Source: Aneurinibacillus sp. Ricciae_BoGa-3
GTDB lineage: Bacteria; Bacillota; Bacilli; Aneurinibacillales; Aneurinibacillaceae
Assembly: GCF_028421645.1 (NCBI RefSeq)
Contig: NZ_CP116887.1
Coordinates: 3,908,001 to 3,972,000 of the forward strand
Direction of reading: 5' to 3'
Length of the DNA: 64,000 bases
Shown here: positions 25,459-34,984 of the stretch, piece after piece
Numbering within the stretch: position 1 is the stretch's first letter
Layout of the letters: each line of letters begins with the position of its first letter
Notes under the pieces: generated by a model
What the model saw: only the letters and a program-made list of their open reading frames with translations
Database searches by the model: none
What the model was told of the DNA's origin: nothing
Position numbers and translations under genes: made by a program

Positions 25459-26790
25459 TTATTTCTCCCTTCGAATGGTACGCAAGTATTCTTTGATATG
25501 GCGTTCGTAACCAATGTCCTTAGCCTCATAGAAACCGCCCTTTACGTTATCAGGCAGGTACTGCTGTTCAACGTAGCCATTCGGGTAGTCATGTGGGTAT
25601 AAATAGCCCTTGCCGTGGCCAAGTTTTTCAGCCCCTTTGTAGCTTTTATCGCGCAAATGCACAGGGACAGTTCCATGCCCGTTGCGGCGGACTTCTGCCA
25701 GCGCCCTGTTAATCCCGGTATATGCCGCATTGCTTTTCGGTGCACCGGCAAGGTATGTGGTAGCCTGTGCCAGAGGAATCCTCCCTTCCGGCATGCCTAC
25801 CAGCTCCAGGGCCTGCAAAGCAGATACCGCCACCTGCAAGCCCCGCGGATCGCCATTGCCTACATCTTCAGAAGCGGATATAACGAGGCGCCTCGCGATA
25901 AACCGGGGGTCTTCCCCTGCATCTATCATTCGGGCCAGCCAGTAAAGGGCACCATCGGGGTCAGAGCCGCGAATGGACTTGATATAAGCAGAGATCGTAT
26001 CGTAATGGTTGTCTCCTGATTTATCATAGCGCGCAGCGCGCCGCTGTATAGAGTCAACGGCCACCTCAAGCGTTATTAGAATGAGCCCCTCCTTATCCGG
26101 CGGCGTGGTGGCAACGGCCAATTCAAGAGCATTAAGCAGTCTGCGGCTGTCCCCTTCTGCGTAATGGATCAGATGGCTGGCTGCTTCCGGGTCCATACGT
26201 ACAGGCAACTCACCATATCCACGTTCCTTATCACGCAAAGTGCGTTCAAGAATTTCCCCCATTGCTTCCTCTGAAAGTGAATAGAGCTGAAAAAGCTGGG
26301 AACGGGAAAGAAGAGCAGGGTTTACTTCGAAAAAGGGATTTTCCGTGGTAGCCCCAATTAAGCGGATCGTCCCATCCTCAACATAAGGAAGCAGCGCATC
26401 CTGCTGAGACTTATTAAAGCGGTGAATCTCATCCACAAAAAGCGTTGTGCCTTGTTCATACATCGCGTGGCGCTGTTTTGCCTCATCCACAACCCTGCGA
26501 ATATCAGCAACTCCTGCTGTAACGGCGTTAATATCAGTAAAATAGGTTTGTGTGGTCCGTGCAATAATGCGCGCCAGCGTTGTTTTTCCGGTACCTGGCG
26601 GCCCGTAAAAAATAAGCGAAGAAATTCGGTCGGCTTCAATGGCGCGGCGGAGCAGCTTGCCAGGTCCAAGAATATGCTGCTGGCCGGCAAACTCATCGAG
26701 TGTCCGCGGCCGCATGCGATCAGCCAGCGGTTGATTTTTGCCTTTTCCTGAACTTCTCTCTTCTTCGTCAGCGAAAGAGAATAAATCCAA
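25459..26790 (-). CDS. rarA: Replication-associated recombination protein RarA (MgsA)
   Basis: The 443-residue AAA+ ATPase has Walker A GPPGTGKTT, Walker B LFVDEIHRF, the sensor 1 region IGATTENPFFEVNPALLSR, and the C-terminal tetramerisation part (RIPLAQATTYLAGAPKSNAAYTGI). RarA works at stalled replication forks with SSB. The TTG at 26790 (MDLFSFADEEE) is well spaced from GGGAGG; the GTG three codons upstream touches that site. Order tcdA-rarA-cymR matches B. subtilis yrvM-yrvN-cymR. Confidence 0.94.
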   Translation of the reverse strand: MDLFSFADEEERSSGKGKNQPLADRMRPRTLDEFAGQQHILGPGKLLRRAIEADRISSLIFYGPPGTGKTTLARIIARTTQTYFTDINAVTAGVADIRRVVDEAKQRHAMYEQGTTLFVDEIHRFNKSQQDALLPYVEDGTIRLIGATTENPFFEVNPALLSRSQLFQLYSLSEEAMGEILERTLRDKERGYGELPVRMDPEAASHLIHYAEGDSRRLLNALELAVATTPPDKEGLILITLEVAVDSIQRRAARYDKSGDNHYDTISAYIKSIRGSDPDGALYWLARMIDAGEDPRFIARRLVISASEDVGNGDPRGLQVAVSALQALELVGMPEGRIPLAQATTYLAGAPKSNAAYTGINRALAEVRRNGHGTVPVHLRDKSYKGAEKLGHGKGYLYPHDYPNGYVEQQYLPDNVKGGFYEAKDIGYERHIKEYLRTIRREK

Positions 26791-26890
26791 TCTGTGCACC
26801 CTCCCGCTCTGTTGTTATTAAAAAAATTCGAATCGTAAATCCTACCCAAATTATAGGAAAAAGCCACAAGTAAGTAAAGAAAGACGGGGA

Positions 26891-27658
26891 TTAATCCGCC
26901 CGCCTTACTTCAATTCCTGCTTTTTGTAATAAATCGTTCACCACGACACTGGCCATAATAAGCCCGCATACAGATGGAACAAATGCATTGCTTGCCGGTG
27001 GCTGCACAGCTTTTCGAATGGGGGAATTCGGATCCTGCACAATGTCCGTTCGCACTTCTTCGCGGGAAATAATCGGCGATTCTGTAGAATACACAACCTT
27101 TACGCCTTTTTTGATGCCTTTCTTCCGGAGTTCGCGGCGGAGTACTTTGGCGATTGGATCATACGAAGTCTTAAACAGATCGGCTACTTTAAATCGCGTC
27201 GGATCCATTTTATTAGCGGCGCCCATACTGGAGATCAGCGGAATATCGCGCTCCAGGCACTGGAGAATCAGGTGTAGCTTAGCTGATACCGTATCCATCG
27301 CATCTGCCACATAATCAGGGTTATGTGCAAACAGCTGGTCCGCTGTTTCTTCATTGTAGAAAATCTTTTTCGTAATAACCTCGCACTCCGGGTTAATGGT
27401 CTTAATCCGCTGCTTCATCAATTCTGCTTTAGGCTGACCGATCGTTTCAAGCGTAGCCGGGAGCTGCCGGTTCACATTTGTAATATCTACATTATCTTTA
27501 TCGATAAGCACCAGTTTGCCGATTCCTGTGCGGGCCAGCGCTTCTACCGTAAACGATCCCACACCGCCGACACCGAGGATGGCCACTGTGCTATTTTTAA
27601 AAAGTTCAATTCCTTCAGGCCCTACAGCTAATTCTGTCCGGGAAAATTGATTAAGCAT
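26891..27658 (-). CDS. tcdA: tRNA threonylcarbamoyladenosine dehydratase TcdA
   Basis: The 255-residue protein is an E1-like/ThiF-fold ATPase with the nucleotide motif GVGGVGSFTVEALARTGIGKLVLIDKDNVDITNVNRQ. It converts t6A37 to cyclic t6A in ANN-decoding tRNAs. The segment SSMGAANKMDPTRFKVADLFKTSYDPIAK is specific to the TcdA/YgdL branch. An AAAGGAG site precedes ATG 27658. It lies downstream of the 6S RNA gene, as yrvM does in B. subtilis. Confidence 0.94.
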   Translation of the reverse strand: MLNQFSRTELAVGPEGIELFKNSTVAILGVGGVGSFTVEALARTGIGKLVLIDKDNVDITNVNRQLPATLETIGQPKAELMKQRIKTINPECEVITKKIFYNEETADQLFAHNPDYVADAMDTVSAKLHLILQCLERDIPLISSMGAANKMDPTRFKVADLFKTSYDPIAKVLRRELRKKGIKKGVKVVYSTESPIISREEVRTDIVQDPNSPIRKAVQPPASNAFVPSVCGLIMASVVVNDLLQKAGIEVRRAD

Positions 27659-27725
27659 AAAGGTAAATCTCCTTTTTGGTTAGTGTTTCGAATGGGGAAA
27701 TAACTTATGAAACATCTTTATACGT

Positions 27726-27757
27726 GCAAAAACCCGCCGGCCGTAGAGCCTGCGGGA
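27726..27757 (-). terminator. Terminator after 6S RNA
   Basis: CCCGC / GCGGG stem with an inner GGCTCTACGGCC part, followed by TTTTT on the minus strand; 30 bp after the 6S RNA 3' end. Confidence 0.75.
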
Positions 27758-27787
27758 TACCGAGCGAATATGTAATGCAAAAGAGAA

Positions 27788-27975
27788 GAACCCCAGAATG
27801 CCGTGATGACCTGTGTTTTGAACCTGCTTGAGCAGGTGGGAGCTTCTACCCGTCGACTTCAGAGGTCCGCTCATGGCGGCTTCTCATTGGTCACGAGACT
27901 CCGATCTCCCTATGTTAAGATGTTGGCTCAAAACAATAGGGAAGCCTCACGTACATTGCAGGGTTCTTATTTCTT
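27788..27975 (-). ncRNA. ssrS: 6S RNA (6S-1, bsrA type)
   Basis: The minus-strand sequence folds so that the 5' arm GAACCCTGCAATGTACGTG pairs with the 3' arm CACGGCATTCTGGGGTTC, the closing stem of 6S RNA. The middle carries GAGCCAACATCTTAACATAGGG and GGAGTCTCGTGACC, stretches seen in Bacillales 6S-1. Position between aspS and tcdA is the same as bsrA in B. subtilis. A promoter and a terminator frame a transcript of about 190 nt. 6S RNA binds housekeeping RNA polymerase as a promoter mimic. Confidence 0.87.
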
Positions 27976-27981
27976 ATCTTT

Positions 27982-28010
27982 ATTTTACACGATACTGAAA
28001 GCGATTGCAA
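27982..28010 (-). promoter_or_regulatory. 6S RNA promoter
   Basis: Minus-strand TTGCAA (28005-28010) and TAAAAT (27982-27987) with 17 bp spacing place the start near 27975, just before the 6S closing stem. Confidence 0.65.
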
Positions 28011-28052
28011 CGGGCAAATATACCCGAATGAAAGGAGCAAGCAAGACAGGAC

Positions 28053-29837
28053 TTATGACTTTACAGGCTTTGGCATGGAAACCCGGATAGACAACTCTTC
28101 AAGCTGCTTCGGGTCTACAACGTCCGGCGCATTCGTCATTAAATCTTTCGCACTGGCTGTTTTCGGGAAGGCGATCACTTCACGCAGGCTGGTGGATCCG
28201 GCCAGAATCATCACAATTCGGTCAAGGCCAAACGCGATGCCCCCATGAGGCGGCGTTCCGTACTCAAATGCATCTAAGAGGAAGCCGAATTTCTCGTAGG
28301 CTTCTTCCGGTGTAAAGCCAAGTGCCTTAAACATTTTCTCCTGTACATCACGCTTGTAAATCCGCATGCTGCCGCCGCCGATTTCAAATCCGTTCAGCAC
28401 CATGTCATAGGCCTGGGCGCGTATTTTTCCTGGATCCGTATCAAACAGCTCCAGATCCTCGCTGCGCGGGCGGGTAAACGGATGGTGGAGGGCCACATAA
28501 CGCTTCGCCTGTTCATCCCATTCTACCAGCGGGAAGTCGACGACCCATGCAAAGGCAAATTTGCTCTGGTCAATCAAGCCAAGTTCTTTACCGAATTTAA
28601 GACGCAGTGCGCCGAGCGAATCCGCAACAACTTTCGGGCTGTCTGCTACGAAAATCAGCAGATCATTGTTTGCCACCTGCAGGCGATCTTTGATCGTTGC
28701 CACTTCTTGCTCGTTAAAGAACTTCGCGATTGGGCCTTTTATGTCCTCGTCTTTGAATGCCATCCAGGCAAGCCCTTTGGCTCCGTATTTCCCGGCAAAT
28801 TTCATCAGGTCGTCCACGTCTTTGCGGGAATAATGCGCACAGCCTTTCACGTTAATGCCTTTTACCTGTCCGCCCTTTTTAACTGTACCGCTGAACACCT
28901 GGAATCCGCAGTTCTCTGCGATGTCCGATATATCCACAAGCTCCATGCCAAAGCGCAGGTCAGGCTTATCAGAACCGAAACGGCCCATTGCTTCTGCATA
29001 CGTTAGGCGCTGGAATGGGGTCTCAACTTGTACGCCCACCGTTTCCCTTACAATCTTTGCCATCAGCTCTTCCATCATGGTAAGCAGATCTTCCATGCCA
29101 AGGAAAGAGGTCTCAATATCTACCTGGGTAAATTCAGGCTGGCGGTCAGCTCGAAGGTCTTCGTCACGGAAGCAGCGTACAATCTGGAAGTACCGCTCAT
29201 ACCCGGCAACCATCAGAAGCTGTTTAAACAGCTGAGGAGACTGCGGCAGAGCGAAGAATTCACCCGGATGCACACGGCTTGGTACGAGGTAATCGCGCGC
29301 CCCTTCCGGCGTACTCTTCGTTAGCATTGGTGTTTCGATTTCCAGGAAGTCTTCCCCATCCAGGAAATCCCGGAACATTTTTGAAACCTTGTGGCGCAGT
29401 TGAATGTTCTTAAACATATTCGGACGGCGGAGATCCAGATAGCGGTATTTTAAGCGAACCTGCTCATCCACATCCGCGTCATCCTCGATTTGGAAAGGTG
29501 GTGTTTTGGATGCATTAATAATCTCAATTTCTTCTACTTGAATTTCGATTTCTCCGGTAAGCATGTTCGGGTTCACCGTCTCCGGGTCCCGCTCTACCAC
29601 TTTACCTTTTACGCCGATAACGTATTCGCTGCGTACTTTATCGCCAATCGTATGCGCTGCTTCATTAATCTCTGGATTAAAGACCACCTGGACAATACCT
29701 GTCCGATCACGCAAATCTACGAATATAACACCGCCAAGGTCGCGGCGCTTTTGCACCCAGCCATTAAGCGTTACCGTGGTGCCTACATCAAATTTGCGGA
29801 GTGTTCCGCAAAAAACAGTTCGTTGCTGGAATTCCAT
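28053..29837 (-). CDS. aspS: Aspartyl-tRNA synthetase
   Basis: The 594-residue class IIb enzyme has the OB-fold anticodon domain ([27 protein letters not shown]), the catalytic signatures [54 protein letters not shown] and [15 protein letters not shown], and the bacterial GAD insertion domain. ATG 29837 follows AGGAGA. It begins 10 bp after the hisS stop, so hisS and aspS are one operon under the T-box at 31374. Confidence 0.97.
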   Translation of the reverse strand: MEFQQRTVFCGTLRKFDVGTTVTLNGWVQKRRDLGGVIFVDLRDRTGIVQVVFNPEINEAAHTIGDKVRSEYVIGVKGKVVERDPETVNPNMLTGEIEIQVEEIEIINASKTPPFQIEDDADVDEQVRLKYRYLDLRRPNMFKNIQLRHKVSKMFRDFLDGEDFLEIETPMLTKSTPEGARDYLVPSRVHPGEFFALPQSPQLFKQLLMVAGYERYFQIVRCFRDEDLRADRQPEFTQVDIETSFLGMEDLLTMMEELMAKIVRETVGVQVETPFQRLTYAEAMGRFGSDKPDLRFGMELVDISDIAENCGFQVFSGTVKKGGQVKGINVKGCAHYSRKDVDDLMKFAGKYGAKGLAWMAFKDEDIKGPIAKFFNEQEVATIKDRLQVANNDLLIFVADSPKVVADSLGALRLKFGKELGLIDQSKFAFAWVVDFPLVEWDEQAKRYVALHHPFTRPRSEDLELFDTDPGKIRAQAYDMVLNGFEIGGGSMRIYKRDVQEKMFKALGFTPEEAYEKFGFLLDAFEYGTPPHGGIAFGLDRIVMILAGSTSLREVIAFPKTASAKDLMTNAPDVVDPKQLEELSIRVSMPKPVKS

Positions 29838-29847
29838 TCTCTTTCTC

Positions 29848-31119
29848 CTACCTTCCAATCTGGGTTATATGTGTAAGGGTTTGAATCACATCATCAAATA
29901 CAATCTCTTGCTGCTCGCCATTGGCCATGTTTTTCACCACGGCTACCCCGCGGGAAAGCTCGTCTTCTCCAATGATGACAACCGCTCTGGCCTGCAGGCG
30001 GTCAGCGGACTTTAACTGGGCTTTCATTTTTCGCCCCTGGTAGTCCTTATCTGCAGAAAGTCCGGCTGTGCGGATTTTATCAAGCAGTTCAAATGCTTTT
30101 TCATCCGCCTGCTCGCCTAGCCCGATTACATAGCAGTCGATCGACTGCTCAACTGGAAGCTCGATGCCCTGTGTCTTCAACGCAAGAAGGACACGCTCGA
30201 TGCTCATGGCAAAGCCGATGCCTGGCATATCCTGCCCGCCGACTTCTTCCACCAGGCCATTGTAGCGCCCGCCGCCGCATATCGTACTCACTGCGCCGAT
30301 GCCCTGCTCCATGATTTCAAAAGCGGTGTGTGTATAGTAATCTAACCCGCGCACCAGGTGAGCATTAACCTCATAGTGAATGCCCAGCAGATCCAGGCGT
30401 TTTTTCACCGCGTCAAAATAAGCGGCCGATTCCGCATTCAGATAATCCAAAATGACAGGAGCGGTCTTCATTTGCGGCTTGTCCGCATCCCTTTTGCAAT
30501 CGAGGATGCGAAGCGGATTGCGGTGGAGTCGCGACTGACAGTCAGCGCAAAATCCCTCAATGTGCGGCGTAAAATGTTTGACAAGGGCTTCCCTATGGGC
30601 CGCACGGCTCTCGGCATCTCCTAGGCTATTGAGTTCCACATGCAGATTTTTCAAGCCAAGTTCACCGTAGAAACGCATGGCAAGCGCGATGGTTTCCGCG
30701 TCGATTGCCGGATCACTGCTGCCGATTGCCTCTATCCCAAACTGGGTAAACTGGCGCATCCGTCCTGCCTGCGGCCGCTCATAGCGGAACATGGGGCCTA
30801 TGTAGTAAAGCTTGGTCGGCTGCTGCGGCGAACCGTACATTTTGTTCTCCACATAAGAACGCACGGTAGAAGCCGTACCTTCCGGCCGAAGTGTAAGGCT
30901 GCGCCCTCCCCTATCAGTAAAGGTATACGTCTCCTTCTCGACAATGTCCGTCGTTTCACCTACTCCGCGGTGAAAAAGTTCGGTATGTTCAAAAATGGGT
31001 GTTCTTATTTCCGCATAGTTATAGCGGCGGCAAATATCACGCGCCCTATCTTCAATATACTGCCATAATTCGATTTCGCCTGGCAGTACATCGGCGCAAC
31101 CTCTTGGGACCTGCATCAT
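29848..31119 (-). CDS. hisS: Histidyl-tRNA synthetase
   Basis: The 423-residue class IIa enzyme has motif 2 ([26 protein letters not shown]), the histidine loops [13 protein letters not shown] and [16 protein letters not shown], and a C-terminal anticodon domain ([25 protein letters not shown]). Either of two adjacent ATG codons can start it; AGAGGG lies upstream. It is the first gene of hisS-aspS and is preceded by a T-box leader, with repeat copy C in between. Confidence 0.97.
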   Translation of the reverse strand: MMQVPRGCADVLPGEIELWQYIEDRARDICRRYNYAEIRTPIFEHTELFHRGVGETTDIVEKETYTFTDRGGRSLTLRPEGTASTVRSYVENKMYGSPQQPTKLYYIGPMFRYERPQAGRMRQFTQFGIEAIGSSDPAIDAETIALAMRFYGELGLKNLHVELNSLGDAESRAAHREALVKHFTPHIEGFCADCQSRLHRNPLRILDCKRDADKPQMKTAPVILDYLNAESAAYFDAVKKRLDLLGIHYEVNAHLVRGLDYYTHTAFEIMEQGIGAVSTICGGGRYNGLVEEVGGQDMPGIGFAMSIERVLLALKTQGIELPVEQSIDCYVIGLGEQADEKAFELLDKIRTAGLSADKDYQGRKMKAQLKSADRLQARAVVIIGEDELSRGVAVVKNMANGEQQEIVFDDVIQTLTHITQIGR

Positions 31120-31148
31120 GAAAAAATCCCTCTTCCTATAGTGAAATA

Positions 31149-31364
31149 AGAATAAACATCGCGGACATGCCGCTCTGTCCTTTCCCCACGCAGAAGTTTT
31201 TTCGGCCGCTTACTGTCACGACGGGCGGACCGGCAAAACATCTGGGTATTTCAATGATGGAGACATGTTGCCGGTCTTTATCGCCCTTTGTTCCAGACGC
31301 TCCTTAAGGGAAAAGAAAGGAGCCGGCATTGCCTCGCGATGTTTAAAGTAACATATATACTTTC
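31149..31364 (+). repeat. Palindromic terminator-associated repeat, copy C
   Basis: Left arm AATAAACATCGCGGACATGCC and right arm GGCATTGCCTCGCGATGTTT are inverted. The centre ACATCTGGGTATTTCAATGATGGAGACA and inner arms ACCGGC/GCCGGT are kept. The small GGGACC hairpin is missing; the tail ATATACTTTC is present. C and D share variants (AATAAACATCGCGGACATG, CTGTCACGACGGGCG) and form a subfamily. It lies in the hisS leader between T-box terminator and start codon. Confidence 0.85.
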
Positions 31365-31373
31365 TTTATTGAT

Positions 31374-31639
31374 TAAAAAAATCCCCCGCCACTGACTGTA
31401 TCGTCAGGGACGAGAGATTGTGAAAATTCCCGTGGTACCACCCTAATTGGATTATTAATCCCACTCTGCATCCCTTAACGCGGGATTAAACGCATGGTGT
31501 TTTCCACCCGTCTTCCAGGTTGTCTTTTCATCAAGTGTTGCAGGGAAGGCTTTCAGCCATGGCCTCTCCTCTCTGGGTGCTGCAGACAAGTCCTGATTAC
31601 TTTTCCCTTCATCAGATCCGTATACATGTGTAACAATTG
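31374..31639 (-). promoter_or_regulatory. T-box riboswitch leader of hisS-aspS
   Basis: On the minus strand GGGTGGTACCACGGG (31428-31442) is the T-box core, followed by TCTCGTCCCTGACGATACAGTCAGTGGCGGGGG and a T-run (terminator 31374-31415). Upstream are stem I and the long stem GTTTAATCCCGCGTTAAGGGAT. The leader should sense uncharged tRNA-His; a CAC in CAACACTTGATG is a possible specifier, not verified by folding. Confidence 0.92.
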
Positions 31640-31641
31640 TT

Positions 31642-33186
31642 TTAAATATTACTTGGCTGGCCCGCTTTTGTCAAGCCGTACAATTGATTGAGGATATTGA
31701 TTTTGTCTTCAACCAGTTTCCGGTAGGTTTCAATATAGCTGCGCGGTTCCTTAGGATTTGGAAAACGGGTAATTTTATCCGTTCCCGGCTCAATCAGTTT
31801 GCTAACCGCTCCGCACCCCAGCCCGATAATCGTCTGCTTTTCTTCCATGATAATGATATTGTACAGGCTTTCCTGCCCGGGCAGAGAATATCCGACATTT
31901 TCTAGATTACCCAGAATGTTTTTCTGCCGGTATAGATAGTAGGGGACATAGCCATGGCCCGCAGTCCAGCTGCGTGCGATATCCATCATGCGCCCAATTT
32001 CTTCCCGCCCAGCCACCTTATACTTGCCTTTGTTCTTAGTCATGGCAGAAGCCCTCTTAAAAGAAAGCGTATGAATGGTAAGAGAGGCTGGCATCAATTT
32101 CTCAATGTTTGCCAGCGAATCTTCAAGCTGCCCGCTTGCTTCACCCGGCAGCCCGATAATTAGATCCATGTTAATATTGGAAAGGCCAAGACGCCGTGCC
32201 ATATGGTATTTCTCCACCGTTTCTTCTACGGTATGGTGGCGGCCTATAATATCCAGCGTTTCCTGGGTAAACGACTGCGGATTGATGCTAATTCTGTCTG
32301 TCTTCCACTTCTTCATAACCTCAATTTTATCCGGCGTTATCGTATCGGGGCGGCCTGCTTCCACTGTCAGCTCCCGCACGTTCTCCATACCGGGAAAGCT
32401 CGCATGCATCTGGTTAAAGACCGCATCCATCTGCTCGGCTGTGATGCTCGTCGGTGTTCCCCCGCCAAAATATACCGTTGTGACACCGAGCCCCGCCTGC
32501 TTAAGCCAGCGGCCTGTCTCCTGTATTTCGTAGTCTAGGCCTTTCAGGAACTCCGCGACGGAGCCCTGCTGCCCCTGGATTGAATAGGCAGGGAACGTAC
32601 AGTACGCGCATTTGGTCGGACAGAAAGGGATACCGATATATAGACTTACCTCTTTCCGGTTTAATTCGTGGAGGTCCGGAATAACCTGCAGCTGGCGGTC
32701 AACGATGCTTTGAATGAGTTCAATTTTTTCTTCTGTTACGAGCCTTTCCTCGCGAAGAACCTGGTGGGATTCCTTCTGGCTTTTCCCCTGCACAAGCATC
32801 GTATGAAGAAGCTTAGTAGGACGGATGCCGGTAAGAATACCCCATGGCTGAACAATACCTGTCTGCTGCCCAAGCACATTAAGCAGCGCGTAATTCATCG
32901 CGCGCTTCGCCGTTTTCCGCCACTCTGTGCCATCGGCGGTATCCGCTTCGCTTTCTCGTGTATAGGTGTAGTTCCTTCCATCCGGCAGCCGGTACTCTGC
33001 GGCGGCTTGGATCGGGTTTTGCCCGCTAATTTCTATACGCAACAAAGGAACCTGCTGTGCTCGCTCTCCGTTTATTTCCGTTTCATTTATGTGAAAAACA
33101 GCTTCAACTTCTTCAAAAAAAAGATGAAGAATGTTTTCGATGTCTCTCGTATAGTCATGGCCGTAACAATAAAGGTCTATTATCAT
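31642..33186 (-). CDS. hemZ: Coproporphyrinogen dehydrogenase-like radical SAM protein HemZ
   Basis: The 514-residue radical SAM enzyme has the cluster motif CPTKCAYCTF (C-x3-C-x2-C), GGGTPTSI, and a HemN-like continuation (VEAGRPDTI, INPQSFTQETL, DLIIGLPGE). The 160-residue N-terminal extension before the radical SAM core is characteristic of HemZ rather than HemN/HemW. It is linked to anaerobic protoporphyrin-pathway haem synthesis in Bacillus. AAGGGAGGGAG precedes ATG 33186. Its last codons carry the hisS promoter. Confidence 0.92.
   Translation of the reverse strand: MIIDLYCYGHDYTRDIENILHLFFEEVEAVFHINETEINGERAQQVPLLRIEISGQNPIQAAAEYRLPDGRNYTYTRESEADTADGTEWRKTAKRAMNYALLNVLGQQTGIVQPWGILTGIRPTKLLHTMLVQGKSQKESHQVLREERLVTEEKIELIQSIVDRQLQVIPDLHELNRKEVSLYIGIPFCPTKCAYCTFPAYSIQGQQGSVAEFLKGLDYEIQETGRWLKQAGLGVTTVYFGGGTPTSITAEQMDAVFNQMHASFPGMENVRELTVEAGRPDTITPDKIEVMKKWKTDRISINPQSFTQETLDIIGRHHTVEETVEKYHMARRLGLSNINMDLIIGLPGEASGQLEDSLANIEKLMPASLTIHTLSFKRASAMTKNKGKYKVAGREEIGRMMDIARSWTAGHGYVPYYLYRQKNILGNLENVGYSLPGQESLYNIIIMEEKQTIIGLGCGAVSKLIEPGTDKITRFPNPKEPRSYIETYRKLVEDKINILNQLYGLTKAGQPSNI
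31646..31674 (-). promoter_or_regulatory. Promoter of hisS-aspS, overlapping the end of hemZ
   Basis: Minus-strand TTGACA (31669-31674) and TAATAT (31646-31651) with 17 bp spacing lie inside the last ten codons of hemZ. Start near 31639, one base region after the hemZ stop. Confidence 0.78.
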
Positions 33187-33289
33187 GCGGGCACTCCCTC
33201 CCTTTGCTTAAAGCATTATAGTACAGGGAATAAGGCTCTGTAAAGATAACGTGTTGCCCTGCCAGGAAGAAGACCGTGTATGTTGCAAA

Positions 33290-33463
33290 TCATCTGCTAA
33301 GCTTTCCCTCTAATAACTGAATTTCATGTTGTGTCAGACCCATTTCCCGGGCAAGCTCGATATCCGATATTTCCATTTGTTTTTCGATAGAAGAGTGAAA
33401 ATCAACTGCGAAAATTTTGTTGTTTATCTGGCAAACAGCTGCTGGTTTGGTGGCAAGCCGCAT
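33290..33463 (-). CDS. Small helix-turn-helix-like protein, 57 residues
   Basis: ATG 33463 follows a strong AGGAGG. The product reads MRLATKPAAVCQINNKIFAV, then a C-terminal DIELAREMGLTQHEIQLLEGKLSR that looks like a helix-turn-helix (A-x3-G-L-x3-E-I pattern). I do not recognise a named family; short sigma-70-region-like proteins of this kind are annotated in Bacillales. A promoter is not obvious. It stands alone between hemZ (104 bp downstream) and the divergent VIT transporter gene. The binding site and the amino acid pattern suggest that it is real. Confidence 0.65.
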   Translation of the reverse strand: MRLATKPAAVCQINNKIFAVDFHSSIEKQMEISDIELAREMGLTQHEIQLLEGKLSR

Positions 33464-33619
33464 TTCTATTTCCTCCTCTTTTGTACTCTTGCATTATCTC
33501 TATAATCATTCCCTTTTTTATCTGCATTCACTCAGGTAAAATACCTACCAGGTCCTGGCCTGGGCCATTTTCTCCGCTCATTATTCCCGTATTCAATTGA
33601 GCCGATCAATTTCGGTAAT

Positions 33620-33634
33620 TGAGATTGATTATCT
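33620..33634. promoter_or_regulatory. Possible Fur-type operator upstream of the VIT transporter
   Basis: TGAGATTGATTATCT matches the 7-1-7 Fur box (TGATAATnATTATCA) at 11 of 14 half-site positions. It lies 134 bp before the GTG of a VIT-family iron/manganese transporter. A pattern match only. Confidence 0.3.
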
Positions 33635-33767
33635 TTATTTATCTCTCGTTTTCTTTAATTTTCTAGGTTTTCTTTCATAAATATGAGGTAATAAAAGAAG
33701 CATATAGCTGGACACGTTGGGTTGTTGGGAGGTACAATTCAGTCGTTTAATGGGAGGAGAGAAGAAT

Positions 33768-34472
33768 GTGACGAGGATGCATAAGCACCACCATGTTGAA
33801 AGGCACTTCACCGCATCAGAATTAATACGTGACATCGTCATCGGGATGTCCGACGGCCTAACGGTTCCTTTTGCACTCGCGGCCGGCTTATCCGGTTCAG
33901 TAGATTCCACCACTCTAATTCTTGCAGCAGGCGGCGCTGAAATAGCTGCAGGCTCGATTGCAATGGGGCTGGGTGGCTATCTTGCGGCGCGCACGGATGC
34001 TGAACATTATGAAACGGAATTCCAACGTGAACAGCAGGAAGTGATAGAGGTTCCGGAGAGGGAGGAAGAGGAGGTCGCTCACATTTTTCGCCAGTACGGA
34101 CTTGAAGAACCCGAGGTGCAGTCGATAGTGGCAACCATGCGCAATCACCCGGACAAGTGGGTCGATTTCATGATGCGCTTTGAGCTCGGACTGGAGGAGC
34201 CGGACCCAAGCCGCGCAAGAAACAGTGCCCTAACCATCGCGATTTCCTATATAGTCGGTGGGCTTATTCCACTGCTACCGTATTTGCTTATCTCCAGGCC
34301 AGCCTCCGCTTTAACGATTTCCGCAGTTATTACACTCATTGCTTTGATGATTTTTGGGTATGTAAAAGGAAGGTTCACTGGTACAGCTCCATGGAAGAAT
34401 GCATTCCAGACAACCATCGTCGGTGGATTGGCTGCAGCCGCGGCCTTTGGGCTGGCGCGCTTAATCTCGTAG
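33768..34472 (+). CDS. VIT1/CCC1-family Fe2+/Mn2+ transporter
   Basis: The 234-residue protein has five hydrophobic helices in the VIT layout: RDIVIGMSDGLTVPFALAAGLSG in the first, then AGGAEIAAGSIAMGLGGYLAARTDAEHYETE, a cytoplasmic acidic helix region (EVPEREEEEVAHIFRQYGLEE) that binds metal in family members, and a C-terminal hydrophobic set. The family exports or sequesters Fe2+ and Mn2+. The GTG at 33768 is nine bases after GGGAGGA and gives the N terminus VTRMHKHHHVERHF, a histidine cluster. Upstream in-frame codons have no binding site. Confidence 0.9.
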   Translation: MTRMHKHHHVERHFTASELIRDIVIGMSDGLTVPFALAAGLSGSVDSTTLILAAGGAEIAAGSIAMGLGGYLAARTDAEHYETEFQREQQEVIEVPEREEEEVAHIFRQYGLEEPEVQSIVATMRNHPDKWVDFMMRFELGLEEPDPSRARNSALTIAISYIVGGLIPLLPYLLISRPASALTISAVITLIALMIFGYVKGRFTGTAPWKNAFQTTIVGGLAAAAAFGLARLIS

Positions 34473-34516
34473 CCCACCGAAGTCCAACTTACAGACTATG
34501 AAGGAGAGGATCATCC

Positions 34517-34897
34517 ATGACAAAAGTAAAATGTGTAGCTGAGAATTGCGTATTCTGGCTTCCGGGGAATTACTGTGACGCCGGCCATATTGATGTAACG
34601 AATAATCAGGAAGGCCGGGCCGCCTCTACAGTCGATGAAACGATATGCTTAACATTTGCGGCCCGCGAACCGGAAATCCAGATGAATCCGGATAAAAATA
34701 AACTGCTTGAAAATTTATTAACCGATGACGGCAAAACGGACGCAGGCATCCATCCGGAAGTACGCTGTATCGTGGATTCTTGTGAGTACTGGGGAAAAGG
34801 TGATAGTTGCCTGAAAGACCATATCGGGATTCTTTACAAAGAAAGTACCAAAGCGGTAGAAACAGCCTGCGAGGATTACGAGAAGAGAGAGCATTAG
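34517..34897 (+). CDS. Protein with two DUF1540 cysteine motifs
   Basis: The 126-residue protein carries two copies of the DUF1540 pattern: VKCVAENCVFWLPGNYCDAGHIDV (residues 3-26) and VRCIVDSCEYWGKGDSCLKDHIGI (about 82-105), each with three cysteines and an aromatic W, likely small metal-binding or disulfide units. Function is unknown; DUF1540 proteins occur in spore formers and are often seen in spore proteomes. AAGGAGAGG precedes the ATG. It follows the VIT gene by 44 bp and may be co-transcribed. Confidence 0.85.
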   Translation: MTKVKCVAENCVFWLPGNYCDAGHIDVTNNQEGRAASTVDETICLTFAAREPEIQMNPDKNKLLENLLTDDGKTDAGIHPEVRCIVDSCEYWGKGDSCLKDHIGILYKESTKAVETACEDYEKREH

Positions 34898-34984
34898 AAA
34901 ACTTAGGGTAGCCAAGCCGCAGGCGAAGGCCGACAGCCTTAGTTGCCCTTATGTGGATAGGATACGCATATACTTTCCTTTCCA
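34894..34984 (+). repeat. Second repeat family (ATTAGAAAACTTAGGG type), copy K
   Basis: Begins ATTAGAAAACTTAGGGTAGC within the last codon of the DUF1540 gene (its TAG stop is part of the repeat), continues AAGCCGCAGGCGAAGGCCGACAGCCTTAG, TTGCCCTTATG, then GTGGATAGGA and a tail ATATACTTTCCTTTCCAC, which shares ATATACTTTC with family one. About 65 bp are nearly identical to copy J. Confidence 0.8.

Noticed and set aside
27680..28052. T-box leader before aspS
   Set aside because: No T-box core sequence was found; the region instead folds and aligns as 6S RNA, and aspS is cotranscribed with hisS from the other side.
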